64,000 nucleotides of DNA from Candidatus Thiodiazotropha sp. LNASS1 (GTDB lineage Bacteria; Pseudomonadota; Gammaproteobacteria; Chromatiales; Chromatiaceae), in contig NZ_OZ156465.1 of the NCBI RefSeq assembly GCF_964212655.1, positions 1,860,001 through 1,924,000 on the forward strand, given 5' to 3'. Under the pieces are notes generated by a model, which was given only the letters and a program-made list of their open reading frames with translations, did no database searches and had not been told where the DNA came from. The translations under genes were made by a program, and so were the position numbers. Positions 1 to 9,576 of the stretch are shown piece by piece; position 1 is the stretch's first letter; the number at the start of each line of letters is the position of its first letter.

Positions 1-1329
1 ATTCCATCGAGTGACCACTTCATCCTGCAGCAGCTTGAGGATCCTGTTACCTACTCCCGCACCCGTAATGGTAAAAGGCAGATCGTAAACGATTTCTATT
101 TCACCCTGACCCCGCTTAAGGCGGGCCTGTATCAGCTACCCAAACTGAGCATCACGGGAGAGGAGGAGCAACTAACCACATATAGCCGGGGCAACAGGCC
201 ATTCGATGTATCGATGAACAGCCCGCCACAGCTTGAAATTAGAGAGACCGACCCAGACAGTACGCCCTGGCTGCCCGTGGAACAGCTCGATCTGAAAATC
301 AAATTGCCTGGCAAGCTCAAAGCTGCCGCCGGCAAGCCCTTCACCCTGGTAACCGAAATCAATGCCGTGGGCATTGCTGGTGAACAACTCCCCAGCCTTG
401 AACAACAGCTCAAATCCGATGCATTCCGTATCTACCGGGAACAGAGTCGGGTGGAGACCAACCTGACCAAGAGTACCGATAAGCTCGTCAGCCGTCGCCT
501 GGAGACTTTTACCCTGGTACCTCAATATGGTGGTGATCTGAAACTACCCCAGTTGAGCGTTAGCTGGTGGAATACACGAATACACGTTCCACAACGGGCC
601 TCTATCCCCCTGCAGCCGATCGCTGTCAGCGGTACCCGTAAAGCAAACGGTTTTTTCAACGTCGACGAAGAGAGTACCCTGTTTCCTGCAGGCACCTCCT
701 CCGCATTCTGGATTCCTCTCTCTGTGGTGTTCGGTGTTATTTTCGGGTACTGGATGGCAATCTGGATCTCCCACCGCAGAAAGGGAGACACACAACATTC
801 CCCATTGGCGCCATTGGTCGCATTTCTACAACGCCCGATGCAACAGATGGCACCGGCCTTTTCACCACTCAAGGCGAAGCTCCGCACCACTACCGCCGTC
901 CTCAATCCCGCCGCCCATTGGCAACGCTGGCGTCGCAATTTGGTAGGCATGTTACCTCTGTCAGTGCGTTTCTATTTTTGTGTCCGCTTCGTGGATGAAG
1001 AGACGGATCCGGAGGTGTGGGGCTACACCCTGAGGTTTCTCGCCAACAAACATCTCAGTCTACCGCCTAATGTACCCTTCAGTGTCATTGGCAAGCATAT
1101 CATCGACTTCCACCCCAAGGCACAGGAAGAGAAGATCCATACCCTCATACACGAGCTGGAACAGGCGATCTACGGTCACAGCAACCTTGATTTCGATCGC
1201 TGGAAAGAGGCCTTCAAACATGAAATTCGGCCCAGCATAAGATTATGGCCCCGCCGATCCAGAGTAAAAAGCACACCCTCCGGATCCCTATTACCAAACC
1301 TCAATCCGGACAAGGCCACCAGTGGCTGA
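1..1329 (+). CDS. batD: BatD-like protein, 5' end outside window
   Basis: The reading frame is already open at base 1, so the N-terminus lies upstream; about 442 residues are visible. They show beta-sandwich-like stretches, one membrane segment near residues 235-255 and a basic cytoplasmic tail. This is the arrangement of BatD, the large membrane protein of the Bat (aerotolerance/MoxR-VWA) operons, which usually follows batA and batB. The internal ATG at 214 is not the real start. BatD is thought to work at the periplasmic face with the VWA proteins BatA and BatB, but its biochemical role is not settled. The gene ends 21 bp before a convergent gene. The family call rests on layout and general sequence character. 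Confidence 0.7.
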   Translation: MPSSDHFILQQLEDPVTYSRTRNGKRQIVNDFYFTLTPLKAGLYQLPKLSITGEEEQLTTYSRGNRPFDVSMNSPPQLEIRETDPDSTPWLPVEQLDLKIKLPGKLKAAAGKPFTLVTEINAVGIAGEQLPSLEQQLKSDAFRIYREQSRVETNLTKSTDKLVSRRLETFTLVPQYGGDLKLPQLSVSWWNTRIHVPQRASIPLQPIAVSGTRKANGFFNVDEESTLFPAGTSSAFWIPLSVVFGVIFGYWMAIWISHRRKGDTQHSPLAPLVAFLQRPMQQMAPAFSPLKAKLRTTTAVLNPAAHWQRWRRNLVGMLPLSVRFYFCVRFVDEETDPEVWGYTLRFLANKHLSLPPNVPFSVIGKHIIDFHPKAQEEKIHTLIHELEQAIYGHSNLDFDRWKEAFKHEIRPSIRLWPRRSRVKSTPSGSLLPNLNPDKATSG

Positions 1330-1350
1330 TTCTTGACAGCGCTGTGACTT

Positions 1351-3621
1351 TTATTCACGGGCCAACAGGGATACCAATTGGGTATGCCCCTGCTGTGCAG
1401 CCAGATCAGTGCTTGTTTCTCCATCGTGGCTGATCAGCGAAATATCAGCTCCGTGGCGGATCAGAAGTCGTGCTATATCGATGTGGCCCTCGAGGGCGGC
1501 AAACATGAGAGGTGACCAGCCGTCATGGTTATTCCAATTAGGATCCACACCTTGATTCAGTAACAATTCTGCAACTTGTGTGTGTCCATTCCAGGCAGCC
1601 GCCATTAAGGGAGTATTTCCATCCAGATCGGCCAAATTCACTTTCGCCCCGTTTTTCAGCAGGGAGCTGACAATTTGATGATGACCTCTCACAGCAGCAT
1701 AAAACAGGGCTGTCCACCCCTCCTGGCTCTGCTGGTTGATTTGTGGCGCCTTGCTGATTAACAGATCAACGAGATCCAGGCGCCCCACCCAGGCTGCCTT
1801 CATGAGGGCGGTTTCGCCACTACTGCTGACACTATCGACAGGGGCGCCTGCAAGCAGAAGCTGCAGGACTTCCTGTCGATCACCATTGTTAATTGCAGTT
1901 ATCAAATCATCGCTTGTGGGCCGGTTGACAGCCTGTGATCCGATTCCGTGTATTGGTTTAGTTTCTGACATCTTTGTGGTTATTTCTTCAAACGCTGCGA
2001 TTGTTGACGTCTTTTCGATCGCTGTAACCGGCTTCTGAATCTGGGGAGCGGCAAGGTATACTTTGTCTTTCAATCGACTATTCGAGGCCGTTTCCGCCAG
2101 CGTCTCGTTAACCTGGAGGTCGATTATCGAGGATTCGGCTTCGGTCTGCTCTGACTGAACCGGTTTCAGATGTGCCTGATCTGTGTGCGATCGTTCGTCT
2201 TCCGGGAGAGACACAGGGGTCGGCGTTGATGACAATTGTCTTTCAATCCTGCTGTCAGTTTCACTCATTACCGGCTTTTCCAATGCCAGATCGAGTTGTG
2301 ACACGGTGACGACCTTCTCGGCCCTTCTCTGTCGTACCGTTTCACCCTGGTTCGTCAAAGTGTGCTGATCCGCTTTGTCCAGACTCGTTTTTTCGCTTAC
2401 CCCTGATTGCTTATCACTGTCGGACAGCATTGGGCCGGGACGATCGGCAGCAAGGGTCTGTTTATCAATCTGCTCGATGATTGATTCAGTCTCTTCTGGG
2501 GATTCGGCTTGAACAATATCGGTTAAGCCTGCCCCCTGTGTCGATTCGGAAGACAGAGATGTCATATCATCTTCTCCATCGACAGCCTGTGATCCAGATA
2601 GTGCAACCTGAGACGGTAGCCTGTTGGATTCCACCGGACTCTCTTGCAGCCAAAACATCCATACACAGACTAAAATAATAACTGCCAGCAGACCATCCCT
2701 CAGCCATTCAATAACGGGATGGCGTTTCATCGAATGCCGAGGTATTACCGGCATGTCGGAATCCGTTGACTGAGGTAACGGCTCAGTCTCGGTACCGAAC
2801 TGGATACTCGTATCTTCATCCAGCAATATGAACCTGGAAACCTCTTCGACGACTTCCCTGGTTACCTGCCGCTTGCTCAGATTTGCGGCGCAAAACAGGC
2901 ATAGATCGCAAATATGATTAATGACCCGTGGAACACCTTCGGATAGCGCGAAGATTGATTTCAACGCCTGACTGTCGAATAGGCCTGGGGCTTCGTGTCC
3001 GGCGATTTTCAGACAATGGGCAATCACGGCGCACATATCCTGATGATCGAATGGCTCCAGGGTAATGTGTTCACCCCAAGGAGGAGTAAAAAGCACGTGC
3101 TCCATATCACCGATCTTTTGCACCAGTTGTGGAAGTCCTGCCAAAATCAAGGTGCAGGAGACGCCCTGAATTCGGTTTGAGGCATGCCAATCAAGTAGTT
3201 CCTCCAGGGTATCGTCAGCGAGATGATCGGCCTCATCGAGAATTATGACAGGATGTACACCCTGACCTTCAAGTGCTGTCATTCGGTTCCTGATTTGCAC
3301 GTTATATTCATCGCAGAGAGTACTCTTTAGCGGGACGCCAAATGCATCTCCAATCAACATCAGCAAATCGTCTGCGCGCAATTGTGGCTTATCGATGAAC
3401 ACCCATTGAATGTTACCCTCATCATGAACCAACAGGTGCTTCAGGAACGCCGTCTTACCCGTACCTGGCGCACCGCTAAGCAATATCACAGGTGCCTGTT
3501 GCAGAATCGCAGCGTAAATACGGTCACGGGATTGTCGTACCGGCAATGTCAGGTAATAAAATGCCGGATCGGGCGTAATATTGAACGGCCGCCGCCTCAA
3601 TTTGAAGTATTCCTGGTACAT
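1351..3621 (-). CDS. ExeA/GspA-type AAA ATPase with C-terminal ankyrin repeats
   Basis: The protein has 756 residues. Residues 1-270 are an ExeA-like AAA ATPase, with the typical start MYQEYFKLRRRPF, Walker A GAPGTGKT near residue 50 and Walker B VIILDEAD near 125. A single membrane segment follows at about 303-327. Then comes a Ser/Glu/Thr-rich linker of some 240 residues, and about five ankyrin repeats from about residue 570 to the end. ExeA normally couples ATP hydrolysis in the cytoplasm to a periplasmic peptidoglycan-binding domain and helps insert the type II secretin. Here ankyrin repeats take the place of that domain. The membrane segment would put them in the periplasm. No type II secretion genes are nearby. 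An OmpA-like lipoprotein lies 68 bp upstream on the same strand and may be cotranscribed. Confidence 0.85.
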   Translation of the reverse strand: MYQEYFKLRRRPFNITPDPAFYYLTLPVRQSRDRIYAAILQQAPVILLSGAPGTGKTAFLKHLLVHDEGNIQWVFIDKPQLRADDLLMLIGDAFGVPLKSTLCDEYNVQIRNRMTALEGQGVHPVIILDEADHLADDTLEELLDWHASNRIQGVSCTLILAGLPQLVQKIGDMEHVLFTPPWGEHITLEPFDHQDMCAVIAHCLKIAGHEAPGLFDSQALKSIFALSEGVPRVINHICDLCLFCAANLSKRQVTREVVEEVSRFILLDEDTSIQFGTETEPLPQSTDSDMPVIPRHSMKRHPVIEWLRDGLLAVIILVCVWMFWLQESPVESNRLPSQVALSGSQAVDGEDDMTSLSSESTQGAGLTDIVQAESPEETESIIEQIDKQTLAADRPGPMLSDSDKQSGVSEKTSLDKADQHTLTNQGETVRQRRAEKVVTVSQLDLALEKPVMSETDSRIERQLSSTPTPVSLPEDERSHTDQAHLKPVQSEQTEAESSIIDLQVNETLAETASNSRLKDKVYLAAPQIQKPVTAIEKTSTIAAFEEITTKMSETKPIHGIGSQAVNRPTSDDLITAINNGDRQEVLQLLLAGAPVDSVSSSGETALMKAAWVGRLDLVDLLISKAPQINQQSQEGWTALFYAAVRGHHQIVSSLLKNGAKVNLADLDGNTPLMAAAWNGHTQVAELLLNQGVDPNWNNHDGWSPLMFAALEGHIDIARLLIRHGADISLISHDGETSTDLAAQQGHTQLVSLLARE

Positions 3622-3689
3622 TTGAAGCAGATCTACGACCTAGGAAATTGCCGAGTGAGAATTCATGTCCATGACACTCCGTATACGCT

Positions 3690-4190
3690 CTAGTTTTCGA
3701 TAATGACTTCCACTCGCCTGTTTCGCTTGCGTCCTTGAGGGTTATCGGAACCGTCTGGATTGGTATTGGGGACAATGGGTCTGCTTTTGCCAAACCAGGC
3801 AATCACAATTCGTTCTTTGAGTACACCGCTGAACACCAGCGCACGGGCCACACTTTGCGCACGGCGCTTTGAAAGCGCAAGATTGAAATCCTCTCCACCG
3901 ATGGCGTCGGCATGGCCTTCTACAGCAATATTTCTCGGAGCATATTGGGCATGGTTTATCACCTCTGCAATCTTATGCAACTTTGTCTTGGCTTCCGGTT
4001 TCAATCGATCACTGTTGTACTCGAAAAGCAATACTTCAGGGAAGATGATCTCCACACCCCGGTCGATTTGCTTAACCTCTACTTCGAATTCCTCAATTTC
4101 CTTTACCAAGATTTGGTTTTCCAGATTGGCACAACCAGACAGCAGAAATAGGCCGCAGAACAGAAAAACTGTTTTATTGCTCTTATTCAT
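3690..4190 (-). CDS. OmpA-family lipoprotein
   Basis: This is a 166-residue lipoprotein. The ATG at 4190 is chosen because it gives a clean lipoprotein signal peptide ending in the lipobox LLSGC, with a GAGGG ribosome site about 8 bases upstream; a GTG at 4217 would only add nine polar residues. The second half is an OmpA-like peptidoglycan-binding domain: a VEGHADAIGG segment, an SKRRAQSVARAL helix and a closing RKRNRRVEVIIEN. It should be anchored by lipid in the outer membrane and hold meso-diaminopimelate in peptidoglycan. It is upstream of, and on the same strand as, the ExeA-ankyrin ATPase, so both may act at the cell wall; that link is inferred from position. Confidence 0.85.
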   Translation of the reverse strand: MNKSNKTVFLFCGLFLLSGCANLENQILVKEIEEFEVEVKQIDRGVEIIFPEVLLFEYNSDRLKPEAKTKLHKIAEVINHAQYAPRNIAVEGHADAIGGEDFNLALSKRRAQSVARALVFSGVLKERIVIAWFGKSRPIVPNTNPDGSDNPQGRKRNRRVEVIIEN

Positions 4191-4749
4191 AGATAACCCT
4201 CTGGGGTTCACAGACACGGCAGTAGCATAAACTGGCGACCGGACGACTCACTCCATGCCTCAATAATAGACTGAATAAAACTACATTATTAGCCGTTCCT
4301 CCTTACTTGGCCACAGAAGTCATCGCACAACAATTGAATCTTGAATTTTTGTAAATTAATCAGCTCGGGCACTTGTCGTTCAGGCAAATATTTGTTGATG
4401 CCTAACTCGTGACATCTGATAGAAACACACATAAAACGGGGTTTAAGTCTGAGTTCCATTGCAATATATGCCTTCCTCATACCCAGATACTCACAAACTC
4501 TCCATTCACCGAAAGCAACATAATAAGGTTTATGGTAAGTCCCCTTGATATTGGCGGTGGATCAATGGATCTTTAAAAATGTAATTTTTCGTAAACACTG
4601 ACAGTCAATAATACCCACAAGACAAAAGACAATTGGCACTTCGAAACAATTACAGAGTTGGGTACCGCTCAGTACAGTAGCCACAATCTGCTGGCGACAT
4701 AACACCGATAGACACTAAATCACTCCAAGGGCTGTATAATCAACCTGCT
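4191..4749. other. Intergenic stretch between the OmpA lipoprotein gene and ygiQ
   Basis: About 560 bp lie between two divergent genes. I see only short, biased open frames and no clear RNA gene. A TATAAT hexamer sits at 4735-4740. Promoters for both neighbours should lie here, but no convincing -35 element could be picked by eye. Confidence 0.5.
4735..4740 (+). promoter_or_regulatory. Possible -10 hexamer very close to the ygiQ start
   Basis: The perfect TATAAT ends 9 bases before the ygiQ ATG. If it is used, transcription would begin about at the start codon and the mRNA would be nearly leaderless. No good -35 hexamer is visible 16-18 bases upstream, so the call is weak. Confidence 0.3.
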
Positions 4750-6873
4750 ATGCCGCAGCCAAAAAACATCTTCTCTTATCGCCCCTACTGGGCCGCCCGT
4801 TTCGGCATCTCTCCGGTGCTGCCCATGAGCAGGGCGGAAATGGATGATCTCGGCTGGGACAGCTGCGACATCATCATCGTCACCGGCGACGCCTATGTGG
4901 ATCATCCCAGCTTCGGTATGGCCCTGGTGGGGCGCCTGCTGGAGGCGCAGGGCTTTCGCGTCGGCATCATTGCCCAGCCCGATTGGCAGAATGGCGAGGC
5001 CTTCCGCAGACTAGGAAAGCCAAACCTCTTTTTCGGTATCACCGCCGGCAATATGGACTCCATGGTCAATCGCTACACTGCCGATCGCCGTATCCGTAGC
5101 GATGATGCCTATACACCCAATGGGGAAGCGGGCAAACGACCGGATCGTTCGGTAATCGTCTATGCGCAACGCGCCCGGGAGGCATACAAAGGCGTACCTG
5201 TCGTTATCGGCGGTATCGAGGCCAGTCTGCGCCGGATAGCCCACTACGATTACTGGTCAGACAAGGTACGACGATCGATTCTGCCCGACTCAAAGGCCGA
5301 TCTGCTGCTGTACGGCAATGCCGAGCGGGCTCTGGTCGAACTCGCACACCGTCTGGCGGCTGGTGAGGGGATCGATCAGATTCGGGATATTCGGGGCACT
5401 GCCTTCATGCACCGGGGTGCGGTGGATGGATGGATCGAGGTCGACTCCACTCAGCTTGATGAACCCGGCATGAAAGCCGATCATCCCGACCCTTATCTGG
5501 CAGAACCCGAATGCGGCAAGACTGTCAGGATCACACCCCATACCAGACCACGGCGACACCCGCGTGAGCGTACCGTGATACGTCTCCCTTCTTACGATCA
5601 GGTTGCGCGGGATGAGGTCATCTACGCCCATGCCTCGCGGGTTTTCCATCTGGAGACCAATCCGGGCAATGCACGCGCCCTGACCCAACAGCATGGAAAG
5701 CGGGATGTCTGGCTCAATCCGCCGCCGATCCCGCTCACCACAGAGGAGCTGGACAGGATTTATGAACTCCCCTATACCCGCAAGCCCCATCCCAGCTACG
5801 GAGAAGCACGCAACCCGGCCTGGGAGATGATCCGGCATTCCGTCAACATCATGCGTGGCTGTTTCGGGGGCTGTACCTTTTGCTCCATCACCGAACATGA
5901 GGGCCGGATTATTCAGAGCCGTTCAGAGGATTCGGTGGTGCGTGAAGTGGAGACCATCCGCGACCAAGTCCCCGGATTCACCGGCAACATCTCGGACCTC
6001 GGCGGACCGACCGCCAATATGTACCGTTTGGCCTGTCAGGACAAATCCATCGAGTCTGCCTGTCGGCGCCTGTCCTGTGTCTATCCCGATATCTGTGGCA
6101 ATCTCGATACCAACCATCAACCACTGATCGATCTCTACCGGCGAACCCGCAAACTCCCGGGGATCAAGCGTATCTTCATCGCCTCAGGACTCCGCTACGA
6201 CCTGGCGATACGCTCTCCCGAATATATCCGCGAGCTGGTCACCCATCATGTGGGGGGATATTTGAAAATCGCCCCGGAACATACCGAATCCTCTCCCTTG
6301 AGCATGATGATGAAACCGGGGATCGGAAGCTATGAGCGCTTCAAAAAACTGTTTGATAAATACTCAGCCCAGGCCGGCAAGGAGCAATACCTGATCCCCT
6401 ACTTTATCGCTGCCCACCCCGGCAGCAGTGATCTAGACATGCTGAATCTTGCCCTATGGTTGAAAGCCAATAACTTCAGACCGGATCAGGTTCAAGCCTT
6501 TCTGCCCACACCACTGGCAATCGCCTCAGCCATGTACCACACCGGTAAGAATCCACTGCGGAAGCTCTCGCGACGCAGCGCAAACGTGAATGTGGTAAGG
6601 GGACTGAAACAGCGCCGGCTGCACAAGGCGTTTCTGCGTTATCACGACCCAAAAAACTGGCCTTTGATACGTGATGCCCTGACCCGCATGGGACGCAATG
6701 ACCTGGTCGGCAATGGTAAGCGGCATCTCGTCCCCAAATGGCAGCCAAATCCGGAACATGGCGCATCGGAACCTAAGCGACAAAACCGGCCGGGGCACGC
6801 CAACCGGTCAAAAGGCATGAAGGGCAAAATCAGAATTATCGGCCAAAGAAAGGCCCGACAAAGACGCAATTGA
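4750..6873 (+). CDS. ygiQ: YgiQ family radical SAM protein
   Basis: This 707-residue protein follows E. coli YgiQ along its length as far as I know that sequence. The N-terminal segments [18 protein letters not shown] and [13 protein letters not shown] match, and the core has the radical-SAM cluster motif CFGGCTFC inside [18 protein letters not shown] at about residue 367. The three cysteines should bind a 4Fe-4S cluster that cleaves S-adenosylmethionine. The family (UPF0313) is widespread, but its substrate is not established. The C-terminus is basic and rich in Lys/Arg, as in other members. It stands alone, with no operon partner. There is no clear Shine-Dalgarno sequence before the ATG. 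Confidence 0.93.
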   Translation: MPQPKNIFSYRPYWAARFGISPVLPMSRAEMDDLGWDSCDIIIVTGDAYVDHPSFGMALVGRLLEAQGFRVGIIAQPDWQNGEAFRRLGKPNLFFGITAGNMDSMVNRYTADRRIRSDDAYTPNGEAGKRPDRSVIVYAQRAREAYKGVPVVIGGIEASLRRIAHYDYWSDKVRRSILPDSKADLLLYGNAERALVELAHRLAAGEGIDQIRDIRGTAFMHRGAVDGWIEVDSTQLDEPGMKADHPDPYLAEPECGKTVRITPHTRPRRHPRERTVIRLPSYDQVARDEVIYAHASRVFHLETNPGNARALTQQHGKRDVWLNPPPIPLTTEELDRIYELPYTRKPHPSYGEARNPAWEMIRHSVNIMRGCFGGCTFCSITEHEGRIIQSRSEDSVVREVETIRDQVPGFTGNISDLGGPTANMYRLACQDKSIESACRRLSCVYPDICGNLDTNHQPLIDLYRRTRKLPGIKRIFIASGLRYDLAIRSPEYIRELVTHHVGGYLKIAPEHTESSPLSMMMKPGIGSYERFKKLFDKYSAQAGKEQYLIPYFIAAHPGSSDLDMLNLALWLKANNFRPDQVQAFLPTPLAIASAMYHTGKNPLRKLSRRSANVNVVRGLKQRRLHKAFLRYHDPKNWPLIRDALTRMGRNDLVGNGKRHLVPKWQPNPEHGASEPKRQNRPGHANRSKGMKGKIRIIGQRKARQRRN

Positions 6874-7048
6874 AAACACTATAGCGTCAGGCCCATGTAG
6901 AGATGTGCGGTAACAAGCAAGTAGTGTTCAGCAGCTGCCTCATCGCCATGACCCAGCTCCGCTACAGCGGGTTTCGATGTCATTTTTTTATATATTTTAC
7001 AATATGTTAAATACATACTAACAGAGTAACAATTTACTCCATAACCGG

Positions 7049-7077
7049 CTTGAAAAAAGCGGCTGACAGGACCATAT
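7049..7077 (+). promoter_or_regulatory. Sigma-32 (heat-shock) type promoter of hsp20
   Basis: CTTGAAA at 7049-7055 is followed, 14 bases later, by GACCATAT at 7070-7077. The sigma-32 consensus is CTTGAAA, a spacer of 11-16 bases, then CCCCATNT. The match lies about 40 bp upstream of a small heat-shock protein gene, which fits. Confidence 0.75.
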
Positions 7078-7115
7078 TCATAGTAGGGACGGGTAGTTTT
7101 TTAAGGAGGTAAATC

Positions 7116-7559
7116 ATGAACATCACACGTTATGACCCATGGCGCACAATGGAAGATTGGCGTCAGGAATTAGACCGTGCGTTCCACCCGCTCCTGCAAC
7201 GAGATGACGATACCTCTCGCGTAGTAGGAGGCGATTGGGCACCTGCGGTTGATATCAAGGAAGAGGATAACAGGTATGTCATTCGAGCCGATATTCCGGG
7301 CGTTAAACCGGAGGATATCGAGGTCACCATGGAGAATGGTGTATTGACGATCCGCGGCGAGCGTAAGTTTGAAGAGACCGAAGAGCGAGAGAACTTCAGA
7401 CGTATCGAACGCTCCCATGGTATCTTCTATCGTCGTTTCTCACTGCCGGATAACACCGACGCAGAGGCTGTTGAGGCAAGCGGCAAGGATGGTGTGATCG
7501 AGGTCATCATCCCGAAAACCCAGGAAAAACAGCCAAAACGTATCGAGGTGACCCATTAA
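7116..7559 (+). CDS. Small heat-shock protein, Hsp20/alpha-crystallin family
   Basis: The protein has 147 residues, the usual size for a bacterial Hsp20. An alpha-crystallin domain covers roughly residues 42-140, with the segments VDIKEEDNRYVIRADIPG, GVLTIRGERK and RRFSLPDNTD and the late GVIEVIIPK strand. It lacks a clear I-x-I/V tail motif of the standard kind. It should bind unfolding proteins in the cytoplasm without ATP and hold them for DnaK or ClpB. AAGGAGGTAAATC is a near-ideal ribosome site before the ATG. A sigma-32-type promoter lies upstream and a strong terminator downstream, so the gene is a single heat-induced unit. Confidence 0.95.
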   Translation: MNITRYDPWRTMEDWRQELDRAFHPLLQRDDDTSRVVGGDWAPAVDIKEEDNRYVIRADIPGVKPEDIEVTMENGVLTIRGERKFEETEERENFRRIERSHGIFYRRFSLPDNTDAEAVEASGKDGVIEVIIPKTQEKQPKRIEVTH

Positions 7560-7596
7560 GGCATTGAGTCTTTGTAAACGGCGCAGTTAATCTAAT

Positions 7597-7623
7597 ACCC
7601 TCTCTCAACAGAGAGGGTTTTTT
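7597..7623 (+). terminator. Intrinsic terminator of hsp20
   Basis: A 9-bp perfect stem (ACCCTCTCT with AGAGAGGGT, loop CAAC) runs directly into a run of T. It lies about 40 bp after the hsp20 stop codon. Confidence 0.9.
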
Positions 7624-7662
7624 ATAGTCTGTAAAAAGTGCTATCCACGGATACGGTGGTTA

Positions 7663-7960
7663 CTAGGGCCTGTTAACACTAATCCAATGCACCCTGTTGT
7701 GCCTGAAAAAGCGCCAATCAAGGCGCACCCCAAGGGCACTTCCTTCGGGGCGCGAGGAGAGAAGTTTGGTTATTCCAAATGAATGACGAGCAACGCCGAG
7801 TGGCGCTTTTTCAGGCACAACTCGAAGGGCTGGGGCTGTTTTCGCCCCCAGCGGCGTTATCATTCGCTCATGTAGAATAACTACACCACGCTCATTCTGC
7901 CTTGCTGGGCACGAAAACAGCCCCAGCAGGGCGTATTGGATTAGTGTTAACAGGCCCTAG
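7663..7960. mobile_element. MITE-like inverted-repeat element, 298 bp, no transposase
   Basis: Both ends carry the same 26-bp sequence in opposite orientation, starting CTAGGGCCTGTTAACA at 7663 and mirrored to 7960, followed by about ten less well matched bases. Inside are two further perfect inverted repeats: 21 bp (7696-7716 with 7801-7821) and 16 bp (7829-7844 with 7912-7927). No open frame encodes a transposase. CTAG at each outer end could be a target duplication or the end of the repeat. The terminal repeat resembles ends of some IS5-type elements, which is only an impression. A 22-bp copy of the end with one mismatch lies at 28269-28290. Confidence 0.85.
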
Positions 7961-7980
7961 GATGGTCAGGACGGCAAAGG

Positions 7981-8601
7981 TCAGAAGCTGAAGATCAAAC
8001 CCAGATTGGTTTCGAACTGCGGAAAGGCATCACCCTCGATCTGCAGATTACAGCCGGGATCGCAGAACAGGCTCTCGTTGGAGTCGATCAGGGTACTGTA
8101 GCCGCGCATCTCGAAACGGATGCCAAGCCGCTCAGTGGGATACCATTTCAGGCCGCCGCCAACACTGAGAGAGAAACGGGTTTCGTCATCATACCCCCTG
8201 TGAGAGGGATTCATGAAGGTCATCCCGAGGCCACCGGTGATATAGGGGGTGATCTTCTCCTCGTAATAGTCGAGGGAATAGACATCCACCGTACCTCCCA
8301 GGTGTACATAATGGATATCCAGACCGAAGGCGTTATCCGGGTCGGTGGTGTCGGCCAGCGACGAATCCTGGTGGCTGTAGAGAAATTCGTAACGGGTTGA
8401 ATCGGAGGCAGCCCGACTGATGGTAAAACCCCAATCTGTGGTGTTATCGATATCCAGCCGGTTGTTGTGATTGTCGAGTTCAAAGGATCCGCCAAAGCGG
8501 TGTCCGGTGAAGGGTGTGAACTCAAGACCACTGGCGGCCAGCAGACTCGAAGGACTGGCGACCAACAGCAACCAAACTGTTAAAAATGAGACTCTGTACA
8601 T
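7981..8601 (-). CDS. Outer-membrane beta-barrel protein of unknown role
   Basis: The protein has 206 residues. A signal peptide of about 22 residues ends near LLAASG. The rest alternates polar and hydrophobic residues with many aromatic residues, and it ends in phenylalanine (NLGLIFSF), the usual outer-membrane insertion signal. A segment with two cysteines (FCDPGCN) near residue 187 could form a disulfide in an outer loop. Its size suggests a closed 8-stranded barrel of the OmpW/OmpA-N type, not a porin. Function is not recognisable. The gene is alone, just after the inverted-repeat element. Confidence 0.75.
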   Translation of the reverse strand: MYRVSFLTVWLLLVASPSSLLAASGLEFTPFTGHRFGGSFELDNHNNRLDIDNTTDWGFTISRAASDSTRYEFLYSHQDSSLADTTDPDNAFGLDIHYVHLGGTVDVYSLDYYEEKITPYITGGLGMTFMNPSHRGYDDETRFSLSVGGGLKWYPTERLGIRFEMRGYSTLIDSNESLFCDPGCNLQIEGDAFPQFETNLGLIFSF

Positions 8602-8682
8602 GGTGACAAGATTAAGGTTAGACGTTTCACACAGGTAATTATTGTTAAGAAACGTGAAAATTACCTGGTATCACATCACAAG

Positions 8683-9525
8683 TTAGCCGCCTGAAATCTT
8701 AAGTGCTTGTTTATACAGAATATTTTTTTTGATGCCTGATACCCTGGATGCTAATGAGACGGCCTGTTTGAGAGGTAGTTCCGCCATCAGTGTGATCAGC
8801 ATTTGCTCAATATCAACCTCAATACGCTCCCCGGCCCCGCCTGTGGCGCCCCTGATCAGGATGACAAATTCCCCTTTTTGCTGATCCCTATCCTGCTGCA
8901 GCTGCTCTAAAAGACTCTCCAGACTGCCCCTGAGAATGGTTTCATGCAGTTTGGTCAATTCCCGGGCAATGACCCCTTCCCTGACGGTTCCGAACACCTC
9001 GCACATAGCGGTGACTGAATCGACCACACGGTGACTCGATTCGTAAAACACCAGGGTGGAAACCTCGTCCGCAAAGGTTTGCAGCCAAGCGAGCCTTTGG
9101 CGGGTCTGCCGTGGTGGAAAACCGAGAAACATAAACCGGTCGGTGGGAAGACCGGAGGCCGAGAGTGCACAGATCAGCGCACTTGCGCCCGGCACTGGAA
9201 CAACACGACCACCTCGCTGTATCAGTTCCCTGACCAATGGGAAGCCGGGATCACTGATCAACGGTGTACCCGCATCGGAGACCAGTGCAATCGACTGACC
9301 GGCATCGAGAATCTGTAACATCATCTCCAGCTTGGCGTGTTCATTGTATTGATGAAAGGCGCGTAGCGGCGTATTGATGCCGTAGTGCTTCAGCAACGGC
9401 AGCGTATGTCGTGTATCCTCTGCGGCAATGAAGTCGACTTGCTTGAGCGTTTCCAGCGCACGCTGTGAAATATCCTCAATATTGCCGATTGGTGTGGCAA
9501 CAACGTAAAGTACGCCCTTTGACAC
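8683..9525 (-). CDS. rsmI: 16S rRNA (cytidine-1402-2'-O)-methyltransferase RsmI
   Basis: The protein methylates the 2'-hydroxyl of C1402 in the decoding centre of 16S rRNA, using S-adenosylmethionine. Visible family marks are GVLYVVATPIGN at the N-terminus, AAEDTRHTLPLLKHYGI and SDAGTPLISDPGFPL. I chose GTG at 9525 as the start: AGGAAC stands 8 bases upstream and the protein then has about 280 residues, the family size. An ATG at 9600 would add an unrelated stretch and run into the divergent lpoA. The divergent rsmI/lpoA pair is the same as in E. coli. Confidence 0.93.
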   Translation of the reverse strand: MSKGVLYVVATPIGNIEDISQRALETLKQVDFIAAEDTRHTLPLLKHYGINTPLRAFHQYNEHAKLEMMLQILDAGQSIALVSDAGTPLISDPGFPLVRELIQRGGRVVPVPGASALICALSASGLPTDRFMFLGFPPRQTRQRLAWLQTFADEVSTLVFYESSHRVVDSVTAMCEVFGTVREGVIARELTKLHETILRGSLESLLEQLQQDRDQQKGEFVILIRGATGGAGERIEVDIEQMLITLMAELPLKQAVSLASRVSGIKKNILYKQALKISGG

Positions 9526-9576
9526 AACTGTTCCTGATGTAGAATGGACACACCATCCTGCCACAGATATCAAACC

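Noticed and set aside
4289-4480. A 63-codon minus-strand frame in the ygiQ upstream region
   Set aside because: No ribosome site, odd composition and no similarity I recognise; chance is enough to explain it.
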